From the NCBI RefSeq assembly GCF_037325665.1, contig NC_090254.1:37835585-37899584 (forward strand): 64,000 bases of DNA. The letters are read 5' to 3'. The stretch's first letter is position 1; every line of letters starts with the position of its first letter. Below, piece after piece: positions 23,481 to 34,946 of this stretch. This DNA comes from Littorina saxatilis (Eukaryota > Mollusca > Gastropoda > Littorinimorpha > Littorinidae). The notes under the pieces were generated by a model, which was given only the letters and a program-made list of their open reading frames with translations, did not search any database and was not told the origin of the DNA. A program made the position numbers and the translations under genes.

Positions 23481-26119
23481 GAGAAGCCATATCTATAGAG
23501 AGATAGATGACAGTGTATTTTTCGCGTGGCTATAAATTGATTCGACCTTTGCACTTTTACAGTGAGGATAATTTACAGGTCCAATTTACGTTCTGGACAC
23601 TGCGGTGACCTTCTAAAAATAGTAACAGAACGGGAATATCCGAAGATGCCTCCCTCAAACTATAGTGCACCATACGAAGGAAGGGAGGTAAACGCTGAAA
23701 ACCTGGAGAAGATGAGAAGATAAGGAAGAGTTACTTATAATGGTGAAATGAACACAAAAACCAAAATCAGTTCAGCGCTGCGCGCTGAGAGCACGTGTTG
23801 AAATATCTCATCGATGATATTGTGTCCGGGGTGTAGCTGAATACGGTGTCCAAATTTGAAAAAGATCCACCGAGAACTTTGGCGTTGTGATGTGGTGTAG
23901 CGGCTATGGTGTGTCGGTATGGGGGCCCGGGTAGCTGAGGTGGAACCAAAATCGGTTCAGCGCTGCGCGCTGAGAGCACGTGTTGAAATATCGACCAGGT
24001 TGTGTCCTGTACCGGGTCAACCTGAATATGCCCACCAAATTTGAAGCAGATCCATCGAGAACTTTGGCCGTGCATGGCGAATACACAAATACACAAATAC
24101 ACAAACACACAGACACACACACAGACACAAGTCGTATATATATATAGATGCATGAGCCCAACAGCACTCCCCACCCCAAACCTGATTACCAATTGAAAAA
24201 AATTGAAAAAAATACTTTCACTTCACACTTTACAATAGTCTCCTGTCCGCCCAGCCGACCTTCCCCTTGACCCTGCTTGTGACCTCGATGTTTGATGCCC
24301 CCGCAAGGGGCACGGTACTCTCAAAGCACCCAAAACCTCAAAGAGAGATAACTGGCGGAAACCTTCCTATTGTAGTCTCCTGTCCGCCCAGCCGACCTTC
24401 CCCTTGACCCTGCTTGTGACCTCGATGTTTGATGCCCCCGCAAGGGGCACGGTACTCTCAAAGCACCCAAAACCTCAAAGAGAGATAACTGGCGGAAACC
24501 TTCTTATTGAATGACTTACTTCTGAGGCCAGTATGTGAGCCCAATAGCACTCAACCATGAGTCAGGAATGTATGCCCACACCAGGTACAGCCCTGTAACA
24601 GAGCAGCAGGTGCATGGTCACTTTATTTTCATTTTGTCAGTGAAGACATCACCATTTTAAAGGCAGCGTCAGCCTCCCGTCACAGACACTGTCAGGCTTA
24701 GCGCCCGTTCCTCTGAACAGTCAACTGCCACCGCTCTAGTTCGTGTGAATCGTGTTTTGGCGCTAGAACTAACTTTTAAAATATAGATAATAAATTGACA
24801 GCTTGTTAAACAAACATTCTTAAATCATAAAAGAATTCTTTTTTCATCAAGACAAGATCAGCACAATTCGAAGCTTTGAAAGTTTGAAAAAAGAAAAGCC
24901 CGGAAACGTGTCTTTCTCATAGCAGACGACGGTTGTGCCTAGCGCCCGTTCCTCTGAACAGTCAAATGCCACCGCTCTAGTTCGTGTGAATCGCAGCTGT
25001 TTGTTGCGTTTAGATTCAGAGGTACACAATAACGTGCTATTGCAGATAAGCTTACAGCGAGTCGCATTGAAACCACAAACTGACGACTACATTGACTGTG
25101 AAAAAAGGAAACTGGATCACATGGGTTCGCAATGGTTCAGGGATAAGATAAACCACACAAAAATAAATTCTTTCAAAATTGCTCGCTCTTTACGGAGGGC
25201 ACCTAGGATGTTCAAAAGCGGTGAGTGTGCAAATGAAAGGAGGTTTGTACTGTGTGTAAAAGCCTGACAGTACTATATGTGATGGTTTACGGGAGGCTTA
25301 CTGTGCCTTTAAGTACAAACTGTTGTCTGATTACTGTGATACTGATAGAGCTAAGAGGCCAACAGTAATTAAGTACAGTGTAACCCCCCTTTAAAGACCC
25401 TGTTTTTTCAGGCTTTAGGCCCCCCAAAAATTGTCTGTTTACAGTAACATAGGCAACAAAAATAGGGTGGGTAGGTCGGGATTTATTTAATTTTTTTTCA
25501 AAAAAACCCCATATTTTTAAGTTATTTTGCCAAAAAACAAAGACTTTTTATTTTTTATATTTTTTTAATTTTTTAATATATAAAAATTATAATTTTTTTT
25601 CCCAAATGCCAAAAAAAGTCTAGGGTCACGCGAAAAAATAGGGTCGGTCGGGATACTGTAAACAGACTTTTGGGGGGGGGGCCTTATGTTCCTAACCTCT
25701 GTATATTTACCCACATTTTAAGATCCCCTCCTTTTTCAGACCTGATTTTTTCAGATTTCTTGAGGTCGTAAAAGGGGGGGGGGGCATTGTAACACCAACC
25801 ACCATAATATTGGAACAATCTTTGGTAACAGTCCAGTAAATTAATTGATGTCCATTAAGAAGCTTAGAATTTAAAAACAGTTCTATTTTTTTTTTCATCA
25901 CTTCGCTTATCTACCTCTCCTAGTTGTCTACATGAACAAGCATGTGCATACATAATATATATATATTCATTTTTTTCGGGTTGGGGCACGGCACGGCACA
26001 TGCATCAGAATCAGCTTTCTTTATGCTCGCTTACCCAGGCCGATGTAAGATGCTAGGTACAGCACATAGCCATAGATGGCTCTCTCAGGTGTAGGTGAAG
26101 GTCTGTGTTCTTGTGTCAT
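18478..26119 (-). CDS. PIGP: PIG-P, phosphatidylinositol N-acetylglucosaminyltransferase subunit P
   Basis: PIG-P is a small two-membrane-span subunit of the ER complex (with PIG-A, C, H, Q, Y and DPM2) that adds GlcNAc to phosphatidylinositol, the first step of GPI anchor synthesis. Exons in transcript order: 26119-26035, 24592-24520, 19695-19577, 18587-18478; lengths 85, 73, 119 and 110 sum to 129 codons (128 aa plus TAA), and all junctions are GT/AG with matching phase. It starts [19 protein letters not shown]. Membrane segment 1 is about residues 15-36 ([19 protein letters not shown]). The family signature LTYWPQKYWAVALP spans the exon 2/3 junction at about 47-60. Segment 2 is about 58-80 ([17 protein letters not shown]), followed by NTTPL and a soluble tail ending [13 protein letters not shown], as in animal PIG-P. 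Length and order match the family, so it looks functional. It is divergent from the protease gene to the right and tandem with REV1. Confidence 0.95.
19734..20537. mobile_element. TGACCTTGACC-rich repeat with GACTCACATGC inverted ends
   Basis: GACTCACATGC at the left and GCATGTGAGTC at the right bound 0.8 kb holding about nine copies of TGACCTTGACC or its complement (extended nuclear-receptor half-site TCAAGGTCA) and a CGGACGGACGGACG run. It begins 38 bp beyond PIGP exon 3. Confidence 0.75.
20889..21770. mobile_element. 0.9-kb repeat bounded by ATATTTAGTCAAGT inverted ends
   Basis: ATATTTAGTCAAG near the left and ACTTGACTAAATAT at the right, with CGAGGGTCGTGG and (CA)n inside. A second, diverged member is at 61727-62700. 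Confidence 0.75.
21969..23040. repeat. 1.08-kb direct repeat, unit 1
   Basis: It opens with three CCGGCTTCGCCGGG-like palindromes, has a (CA)n near 22360, two internal diverged copies of a GAGAGCACGTGTTGAAATAT block, and ends at ACACAAGTCGTATATATATA. Nearly identical to unit 2; no coding frame found. Confidence 0.9.
23051..24146. repeat. 1.08-kb direct repeat, unit 2
   Basis: Same order and sequence as 21969-23040, with small indels only, in direct tandem and separated by a short TA run. Confidence 0.9.
24236..24510. repeat. 137-bp tandem duplication next to PIGP exon 2
   Basis: TAGTCTCCTGTCCGCCCAGC starts at 24236 and again at 24373, and the copies are almost identical. The second ends about 10 bp from the exon 2 donor. 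Confidence 0.93.
24661..25308. mobile_element. 648-bp TTAA-flanked MITE (AGGCA ends)
   Basis: AGGCAGCGTCAGCCTCCCGT and ACGGGAGGCTTACTGTGCCT are inverted, and TTAA lies at 24657-24660 and 25309-25312 (piggyBac or Kolobok-type target). A 55-bp block starting GCGCCCGTTCCTCTGAACAG is duplicated inside. Confidence 0.85.
25376..25794. mobile_element. CAGTGGAACC-type MITE interrupted by a GTCTGTTTACGGTA-type MITE
   Basis: The outer ends GTGTAACCCCCCTTTAAAG and TCGTAAAAGGGGGG belong to the 5070 family. The second MITE at 25433-25667 (GTCTGTTTACAGTA ends) is inserted inside. Confidence 0.75.
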
Positions 26120-27294
26120 ACTGTCTGCAATTGTCCAAAACGCATATTGCAGTGAAAGACGATCGGAATCAAATGAGGCATGTACGGAACTTGCAGAATG
26201 GAGTAGAGACGTCTAGAGACAGAAAGCGGAACTGGACCAAGGGACATCACTCTGATGAATGATATTTTCTCTCTCTCATTATTTACCTCCCCTAGAATTA
26301 TCAGCCGTGGCTGGTGGGGAAGCACAACTAATGTATTATAAAATAGTAACTAAATAAATAAACAGCGCTATTCATGTCAATGAAGTCCGACGAGCAACTT
26401 GAGCACTTCACTTAGAAGCAGAAGGGTTAACATGCACAGTAATCTACAAAACACAAGATGTGACGTTAAATAAAATAAAAAATCTATATAAAATACTACT
26501 ATCTTGGAAGGAAGCACAATCATCCAGCAGATATTTAACGTTATTCGTGAGCAAAGAAAAACATTCAGGGATCATTTTCGTATGAACTAAGGCAAACCGA
26601 CAACGTCACGTGTAACTTTCCTCAGTGTTTCTCTCGAAAAGGAAGGGGAAAAAAAGAAAGAAAAAAACCCTCGAGAGTCTTTGGCACCCCTAAAAACCCG
26701 ACAGATTTGTTTCCAGAATTCGTCAATTGACCCAAGGAAAGAAATGCTTCTCGAGTAAATGAGAAGCCAAAGCAACTATATATAACTCGGATAAATTTAA
26801 AGCACATATATCTAGGTAATCTTTCACATGCATTCACCATCTTGTATTGATTGCATAGCCTCAGTTTAACGAGACGACCATGCAGTTATCTCATCAGTCC
26901 TGATAACTAGTTATCATCACAGGACAAAAGTCGTTTGACATAAGGACACTTTACTGAAACCTAAATGCCTACTGTCCTACGAATCAGTCGCGAAGATGAC
27001 TTTGGTGGTGGAGGGGTGTGATAATGTTGAGGATTACTTTTTTTCTTTTTTTCAATCAATGACATTTCACTAGTATAGTGATTCGTTTGAAATTAATAGC
27101 ATGGCAATCGCAACACCGCCTGCTCACCCACAACACAAATGGGGAAACACAGACACGCACACAGACACAGACACACGGACACACACGGCGGACACTGTGT
27201 TACTTGAAACAGTGCAAGGGACACGTTGGAAGAATTGTTAATATGCAAAAGAATCAAGGGCTCTAGTTCACGAGAGAACATGTGTCTCATAGAT
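26120..27294. other. Intergenic, divergent promoters of PIGP and the protease
   Basis: I see no gene; a short CA/GACACA tract lies at 27147-27190. The PIGP promoter must lie near 26120. Confidence 0.55.
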
Positions 27295-27662
27295 CAATCA
27301 ATCAATCAATATGAAGCTTATATAGCGCGTATTCCGTGGGTACAGTTCTAAGCGCTTGTCGAAGAGTTGTCAACACAGGACTAACAAAGAAACTAACATC
27401 TACAGACGGACACGAACCCTATCACACACTAGCAAACCCTGATAAACATACAACAAACAACAGTGTTTAACAACAATGTACACATCAATAGCTAGGTCCA
27501 AACAAAATAATATTAAGCACAAAGAAAACACCTCTCACAGAGCACAGCACAAGAATGTCTTTTGGGGCACAACACATCACGTCGAGCATGAAAGTCGCAG
27601 CCAGCTACGGGAAGAACTGAGTCTTCAACCTACTCTTGAACGCGTCAAGAGAGGGGCTCATA
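27295..27662 (-). mobile_element. 3' end of a LINE, 5'-truncated, with (ATTG)n tail
   Basis: Read on the minus strand, 27662-27615 translates SLDAFKSRLKTQFFP then stop, the usual C-terminus of non-LTR retrotransposon ORF2 proteins. A 3' UTR follows and a tail GAACTGTACCCACGGAATAC ... ATATAAGCTTCATATTGATTG. The tail matches the (ATTG)n SINEs of this window. Confidence 0.75.
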
Positions 27663-27817
27663 GAAGTAGTCATTTAAATGATTTGACTTCAAAAACATCG
27701 ACACTGAGGACGCAGTTGTTTGAGTCGCCTCTTAGTTCTGCTACTGAAAGGTACTGGGTTTTCAGACATTCTTGACTTCCAGGATTTTCATAATATAGGC
27801 TACACAAGAACAGCACG

Positions 27818-28461
27818 ATGAAACTACTCGTGGGTCTATGTGTGGCCTTGTACTTCGCTGTCATCGAGGCATCTCTGATTCCGTAAGTTGATTTCATTTT
27901 TTTTAACTGGTGTTCATTCAATTGTATGTGTGTATGGTGTGATATAGCCAGAGTATTGTTAACGGACAGCATACATGATGTCATTAAACTTCAAGGTATG
28001 GTTTCATTTCCGGCAAAGCACATTATCCAACTTCCAAACACATTTTGAAAGTTATTGGCTTTTTGTAGCAGGTCATAATGCCATTAGGTAAACCTGCTGA
28101 ATTGAACGTTTAAACTGAATAATTCTGTCATTGCAGCGATCCCTACCCAGAAAGCAAAGAAGATGCGGCGACATTGTTTCAGTGAGTAAGCTTTGTTTGT
28201 CTGTCTTGTTTGTCTAATGTCTGATTTTCTGACTGTCTGTCTCTCTCTCGCTCTGTCTCTTGCTCCACTGTCTGTCCGGCTGTCTGTCTATCTACCTGTC
28301 TGTCTGTCTCTCTCTCTTTCTCTCTCTCGGCCCCTATCTCTCTCTCTCTCGGCCCCTATCTCTCTCTCTCTCCCTCTCTCTCTCTCCCTCTCTTTCCCTG
28401 CCTCTCTGTCCCTCCCTCCCCCTCTCTCTCTCCCCCATCTCTCTCTCTCTCTCTCTCTCCC

Positions 28462-28529
<68 letters not shown>

Positions 28530-29694
28530 GATTCGATGTATGTGTGCACGTGCGTTCGTATGAATACAAGTATATGCGCGATAATGCTCTCTCGCGCGCG
28601 TGTGTTTGTATGTGTTGAACAGGTGACTTAATGGGCTGTTCAAGTGGTCCGCATACAGACAAGAGATGTTGCTTTGCCTTCACTTTTATTTGAGTCATTC
28701 ACTGATAGCGGGATCGATTCAAGATTGATTGACTGATTGATATATGATATTTTATTGATGGATGGGTGAATGGATGGATGAGGGGGTGGATGGATGGAGT
28801 GATGTATGGATGAATAGATCGATGGATGAATGGATGGTTAATGGGTGATTAAGATGGGTGGTTGATAGGTGGATGGGTGAGTGTTTCATTGGAATAATGG
28901 ATGCACATTAATTCATTTATAAAATAATGATTCTGATATTTGTGCATCCCGATTGTTCTGCAAATGTCCACAGGTTGTGGAAGACAGACTACAGTAAGGT
29001 TTACAGAAAATCTGCTGAGGAAGGCTACCGCTTTGAAATGTTTGTCAGCAACGTGAAACACATCAACAACCTGAACAAACAGCACAGGTAAACTTTAGTA
29101 TTTTTTTTCTGCATCTCACTGCTTGCTTCCCCCGCTTCTCCAATGTGTCACTCTGTCTCTATCTCCACACTCTCTCGATATTAAAATTTTCTTTGTGCAG
29201 AGCAGTATCCTGAACGCAGATGTTCCATAATTATGCCGCTAAAAGAGAGGATAGAGTGACATTTGTTCTGCATAGGAATCCTCGCCAGTTTAGAAAAAGA
29301 AGGAATGATGACCCATGCAGCACAAAATACACCATTTACTATTTATTTCATTTAATTTTATACCTTTTTGTTGTTGTTGTTGTTGTTGATGCTTTCACTT
29401 CTTTTCCTTTCTCCTCTTTCATCCAATCTTTTTTACCTCCAGAGGAGAGGTGACATTTGAGTTGAATCAGTTCGCCGACATGTCACCTGCCGAGTTTCGT
29501 AACACAGTGCTGATGCCAAAGCGTACCCCACCTGTTCATCCTCCACACAAGTATGTGCAACGAGTCAGTGTGTGTGTGTGTGTTGCGTGCGTGCGTGCAT
29601 GAGTGCGTGCATGCGTGCGTGTGTGTGTGTGTGTGCGTGCGTGCGCGTGTGTGTGCCGGGAGAGGGGTTAGATCAGCTGACATATACTATGTGT

Positions 29695-29769
<75 letters not shown>

Positions 29770-32700
29770 AGACCGGGGGGGGGGGGGGGGGGGGTGTCCG
29801 TGTCAGTGTGTCAGTGTGTCTGTGTGCATGTCTGTGTGCATGTCTATGTCTGCCGGTCTGTCTGTCCATCTTGCTGTGTCTACTGTGTTGCCTGACTGAA
29901 AGCCTGTCACAGATGTCCAACACTTGATGCTTGAGTGATTTTACAGGTACATGAAGGTGTCAGTCACAGATCCCCTGCCTGAATCTTTTGACTGGACAGA
30001 GCAGAGTACACAAGTGGTCACGTCTGTCAAAGACCAAGGTCTGTTTCACAATGAGTTGCTTAATTGATTGATTGATGGATGGATGGATGGGTAGATGGGT
30101 GGATGGGTGGGTGGATGGGTGAATCGATGAATGGATTGATGGATTAACGGATGGATGGCTTGATGGATGGCTTGATAGATGGATGGCTTAATTGCTTGAT
30201 GGCTTGATGGCTTGCTTGATGGATGGCTTGATGGATGGCTTGATGGGTTGCCTGATGGATGTCTTGATGGATGGATGAATGGCTTGATGGATAGAATGAT
30301 GGGTGGCTGGATGGCTTAATGGCTTGGTGGATGGATGTATGGATGGATAATGCCGTTTGATTGACAACAACGTTTGCAACCCTTCGGTCGGGATCTCCCT
30401 TTACGGACAGTAAGTGTTTGTTTGGTTGGTTGGTTGACTGATGGAGTAAGTGTATGTTTGGTTGGTTGGTTGACTGATGGAGTAAGTGTTTGTTTGGTTG
30501 GTTGGTTGACTGATGGAGTAAGTGTTTGGTTGGTTGGTTGACTGATGGAGTAAGTGTTTGTTTGGTTGGTTGGTTGACTGATGGAGTAAGTGTATGTTTG
30601 GTTGGTTGGTTGACTGATGGAGTAAGTGTTTGGTTGGTTGGTTGACTGATGGAGTAAGTGTTTGTTTGGTTGGTTGGTTGAATGATGGAGTAAGTGTATG
30701 TTTGGTTGATTGGTTGTCTGATGGAGTAAGTGTATGTTTGGTTGACTGGTTGACTGATAGTGGACGGACGGATGGACGGACTGCATGGTCAATTGATTGA
30801 TTAAGTGTGGGGAGGAGAATCATCGGACAAAAGGTCGGATAGTTTTAACATTCCATAACAAGCGCGGTCAGTGTTTTCTTCATGTTGCAGGCAGTGCAGG
30901 GACATGCTGGGCTTTCAGGTAAAACGAGACACCTTGCGACTGTACTCTTTGTTAACACTTATCTGCCTGCTGTCATTGTTTTATCTAATCGATTGAATTC
31001 CTTAAAGTTCGTTGATTAAATGCGATGCGAAAAATAAGAATATCGAACTACCTACATCCAATAAGAGGAAAAGTAGTCCAAAAGAGAAGCATGGTGCGCT
31101 AAATCTGTCCTGGTTGGTCAAGGTCACATGGTGCGCTAAATCTGTCCTGGTTGGTCAAACAAGTCACATGGTGCACTATATCGTTCCTGGTTGGTCAACG
31201 AAGTCACATGATGCACAAAATCAGTCATGTTGTTCATAAAAGTCACATGGTGCACTAAAGCAGTCCTGGTTGGTTAAGGTCACATGGTGCACTAAATCTG
31301 TCCTGGTTGGTCACACAAGTCACATGGTGCACTAAAGCAGTCCTGGTTGGTCAACGAAGTCACATGGTGCACTAAATCAGTCATATTGTTCATAAAAGTC
31401 ACATGGTGCACGAAAATAGTTCTGGTTGGTCAGAAAAGTCACATGGTGCACTAAAGCAGTCCTGGTTGGTCAAAAAAGTCACATGGTGCACTAAATCGGT
31501 CCTGGTTGGTCAACGAAGTCACATGATGCACAAAATCAGTCATGTTGTTCATAAAAGTCACATGGTGCACTAAAGCAGTCTTGGTTGGTCAAAAAGTCAC
31601 AAGGTGCGCTAAATCTGTCCTGGTTGGTCAAACAAATCACATGGTGCACTAAAGCAGTTCTGGTTGGTCAGAAAAGTCACATGGTGCACAAAAGCAGTCT
31701 TAGTTGGTCAAAAAATTCACACGGTGCGCTAAATAAATTCTGGTTGGTCAAACAATTAGTCACATGATTCACAAAAGCAGTCCTGGTTGGTAAAATAAGT
31801 CACATGGTGCACTAAAGCAGTCCTGGTTGGTCAAAAAGTCACATGGTGCACTAATTAAAGCAGTCCTGGTTGGTCACACAAGTCACATGGTGCACTAAAG
31901 CAGTCCTGGTTGGTCAAAAAGTCACATGGTGCACAAAAGCAGTCCTGGTTGGTCAAAAAAGTCACATGACGTGCGCTAAATCAGTCATGTTGTTCATAAA
32001 AGTCACATGGTGCACAAAAGCAGTTCTGGTTGGTCAGAAAAGTCACATGGTGCACTAAATCAGTTCTGGTTGGTCAGAAAAGTCACATGGTGCACTAAAG
32101 AAGTCTTGGTTGTTCAAAAAGTCACATGGTGCGCTATAAATCTGTTCTGGTTGGTCAAGCAAATCACATGGTGCCCTAAATCAGTTCTGGTTGGCTTAAG
32201 CAAGTCACATGGTGCACTAAAGCAGTTCTGGTTGGTCAAAAAAATCACATGGTGCACTAAATCAGTTCTGGTTGGATAAGAAAATTACATGGTGCACTAA
32301 ATCAGTCCTGCATGGTTGGTCAGAGAAGTCACATGGTGCACTAAAGCAGTTCTGGTTGGTCAACAAAATTACATGGTGCACTAAATCAGTTCTGGTTGGA
32401 CAAAGAAGTCACATGGTGCACTAAAGCAGTTCTGGTTGGTCAAACAAGTCACATGTTGCACTAAATCGGTCCTGGTTGGTCAAAAATTCACATGGTGCAC
32501 TAAGGTCAGTCATGTTGTTCAAAAGGTCACATGGTGCACTAAAGCAGTTCTGGTTGGTCAAAAAAGTCACATGGTGCACTACAGCAGTCCTGGTTGCTCA
32601 GAGAAGTCACATGGTGCTCTAACGAAAGCAGTTCTGGTTGGTCAAAAAGTCACATGGTGCACTAAAGCAGTCCTGATTGGTCAAAAAATTCACATGGTGC

Positions 32701-32997
32701 GCTAAATCAGTCCTGGTTGGTCAAACAAGTCACATGGTGCACTAAAGCAGTCCTAGTTGGTCAAACAAGTCACATGGTGCGCTAAATCAATCCTGGTTGG
32801 TCAAACAAGTCACATGATTCACAAACGCAGTCCTGGTTGTTAAACAAATTGCAGGGTGTGCTAAATCAGTCCTGGTTGGTCAAACAAGACTTATGATGCG
32901 CTAAATAAGTCCTAGTTGGTCAAACAAGTCACATGATGCACAAAAGCAGTCCTGGTTGGTAAAAAAAATCGCATGGTGCACAGAACAAACAAACACA

Positions 32998-33044
<47 letters not shown>

Positions 33045-34879
33045 ACAATCATATTAAAGCTGTGTAGCTCTTGGTGCGATTTAAGATGGTTTTTTTTCGG
33101 CAGGGAGTAGTCATTTGAGCAAAAATTCAAACTTCATAAATTATTGATCTGATCAACAAAGGGAAGTTAGCGCTCTAAATGCAAACAACATGTGTAATGG
33201 AGTAAATGAAAGTTATTCGGAACCAGTCTCCTGGCACCTGAGAGTATAACAAGCTTTGACATGAAAAAAAGGAACTTCATAAATCCTACGATCATGTGTA
33301 TAATTTCTGCACGATCGACATTAAAATGACAAATAAGAAACTTCACACATCCTTCGAGTATATGTGTAACATTTTAGTACGATCGGCATTGAAATGTAAA
33401 AAATGGAATTTCATTAATTCTACGGGTATGTGTATAATTTAAGCACGATCGGAGAGAGAATAACAAGCATTGAAATGAAAAATAAGAAACTTCATAAATT
33501 TGTACGAGTGTGTGTACAATTTCAGCACGATCGTAGAGAGAATAACAAGCATTGAAATGGAGAGAAAAACCACCTTCATAAATCATACGATTTCGTGTAT
33601 AATTTCAGCACGATCGCAAACATCGAAGGTCAGTGGGCGATGCAAGGCAAGACCCTGACTGACCTGTCCGTGGAACAGGTGGTGGACTGTGATGGTTCCA
33701 AGGATGAGAAAGAGTCAGTGGACAGTGTGTGTATGTGTGTGTGTGTGTGTGTGTGTGCGTGTGCGTGTGCGTGTGTGCGTGTGTGCGTGTGTGTGTACTG
33801 ATTGTGTGTGTGTGTGCGTGTGCGTGTGTGTGTGATTTCAGTCTGTGAACTTAATTTTACTTTTGAACAAACACACCCTGACACTCCGTTGAGCTTGAAC
33901 AAAATACAGTCTCTCTGCCTCTGGAGATACACACTAGTAACGTTCGTTCGAACATGTCCGCACATCTACTCAAATACAAACTAACTGTCTGTGCGTCTGT
34001 ATGGGTTTGGTGTTCATTTCGGTGTGTCCGTCTATCTGTATCACGAGATCATCACTTGTAAAGTTTGTCTGTGCGTTTTGAAAAGCTGATTGCTAAAATG
34101 TCTGTTACGTTCGTTTTGTTATCCGTTGATGCATGTTTCATTTCATAAATAAATCCCTGCGCCTTGAATATGTGCGCGATATATATTGCATAAAATGAAA
34201 ATAAACAAGAAATTCCTCCGAGGTAGGAAAAACACCCCCGTCAAAGGGAAATAACCTTCTCAGTTGGTGGCAGTGACTGAGTGAGAATGGTTATTTCCCT
34301 TTGACCATTAATATTTCCCTCTATAAGTCCTTGTATAATTTTAATCCACCAATAACTCCCTAACCGTGTGTTTGACTGGTCCCAATTTTTGTAAGGACCG
34401 TCTCAGGAAAGTATAGAACCTGTTCACCAAGTTTGGTGACGATCGGTCCGTTCATTCTTGAGATCTATATGCGAACACAAACACACAAACAAACAAACAA
34501 ACAAACAAACAAACACATCGACCGAAACCTATACACACCCCTATACCGGGGGTGTAATAAAAAATAAATCCCCGCGCTTAGAACTGTACCCACGGAATAC
34601 GCGCGATATAAGCCTCATATTGATTGATTGATTGATTTCAGTCAAAAAGCAGACTGCGGTGTGTTCGGAGGGTGGCCGTTCCTCGCTTATCAGTACATTC
34701 AAAAGGCGGTAAGAAAATCAACTATGAAAAGTATGAACTGTCAACAAAGGGATTTGGTACTCGCCGATATACGATGTAGTATTTGTGTGAAAAAATTGTA
34801 AATGTTTATAATGGTGTGTGTAACGTGAGGAAAGAATATATCTCTCTATCTTCACGACATGTTTGTAAATAAAGAGAGT

Positions 34880-34946
<67 letters not shown>

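Noticed and set aside
28193-28631. Long open frames over (CT)n, (GA)n and (GT)n tracts (also near 29570, 34880, 58000-58600 and 59100-59440)
   Set aside because: They are microsatellite translations (poly Ser-Leu or Arg-Glu) without starts, domains or splice support.
31089-32983. CRISPR-like array or a repetitive protein gene (open frames of [10 protein letters not shown]-type repeats)
   Set aside because: Units are contiguous with no spacers, stops occur in every frame over the array, and it sits inside a spliced animal intron.
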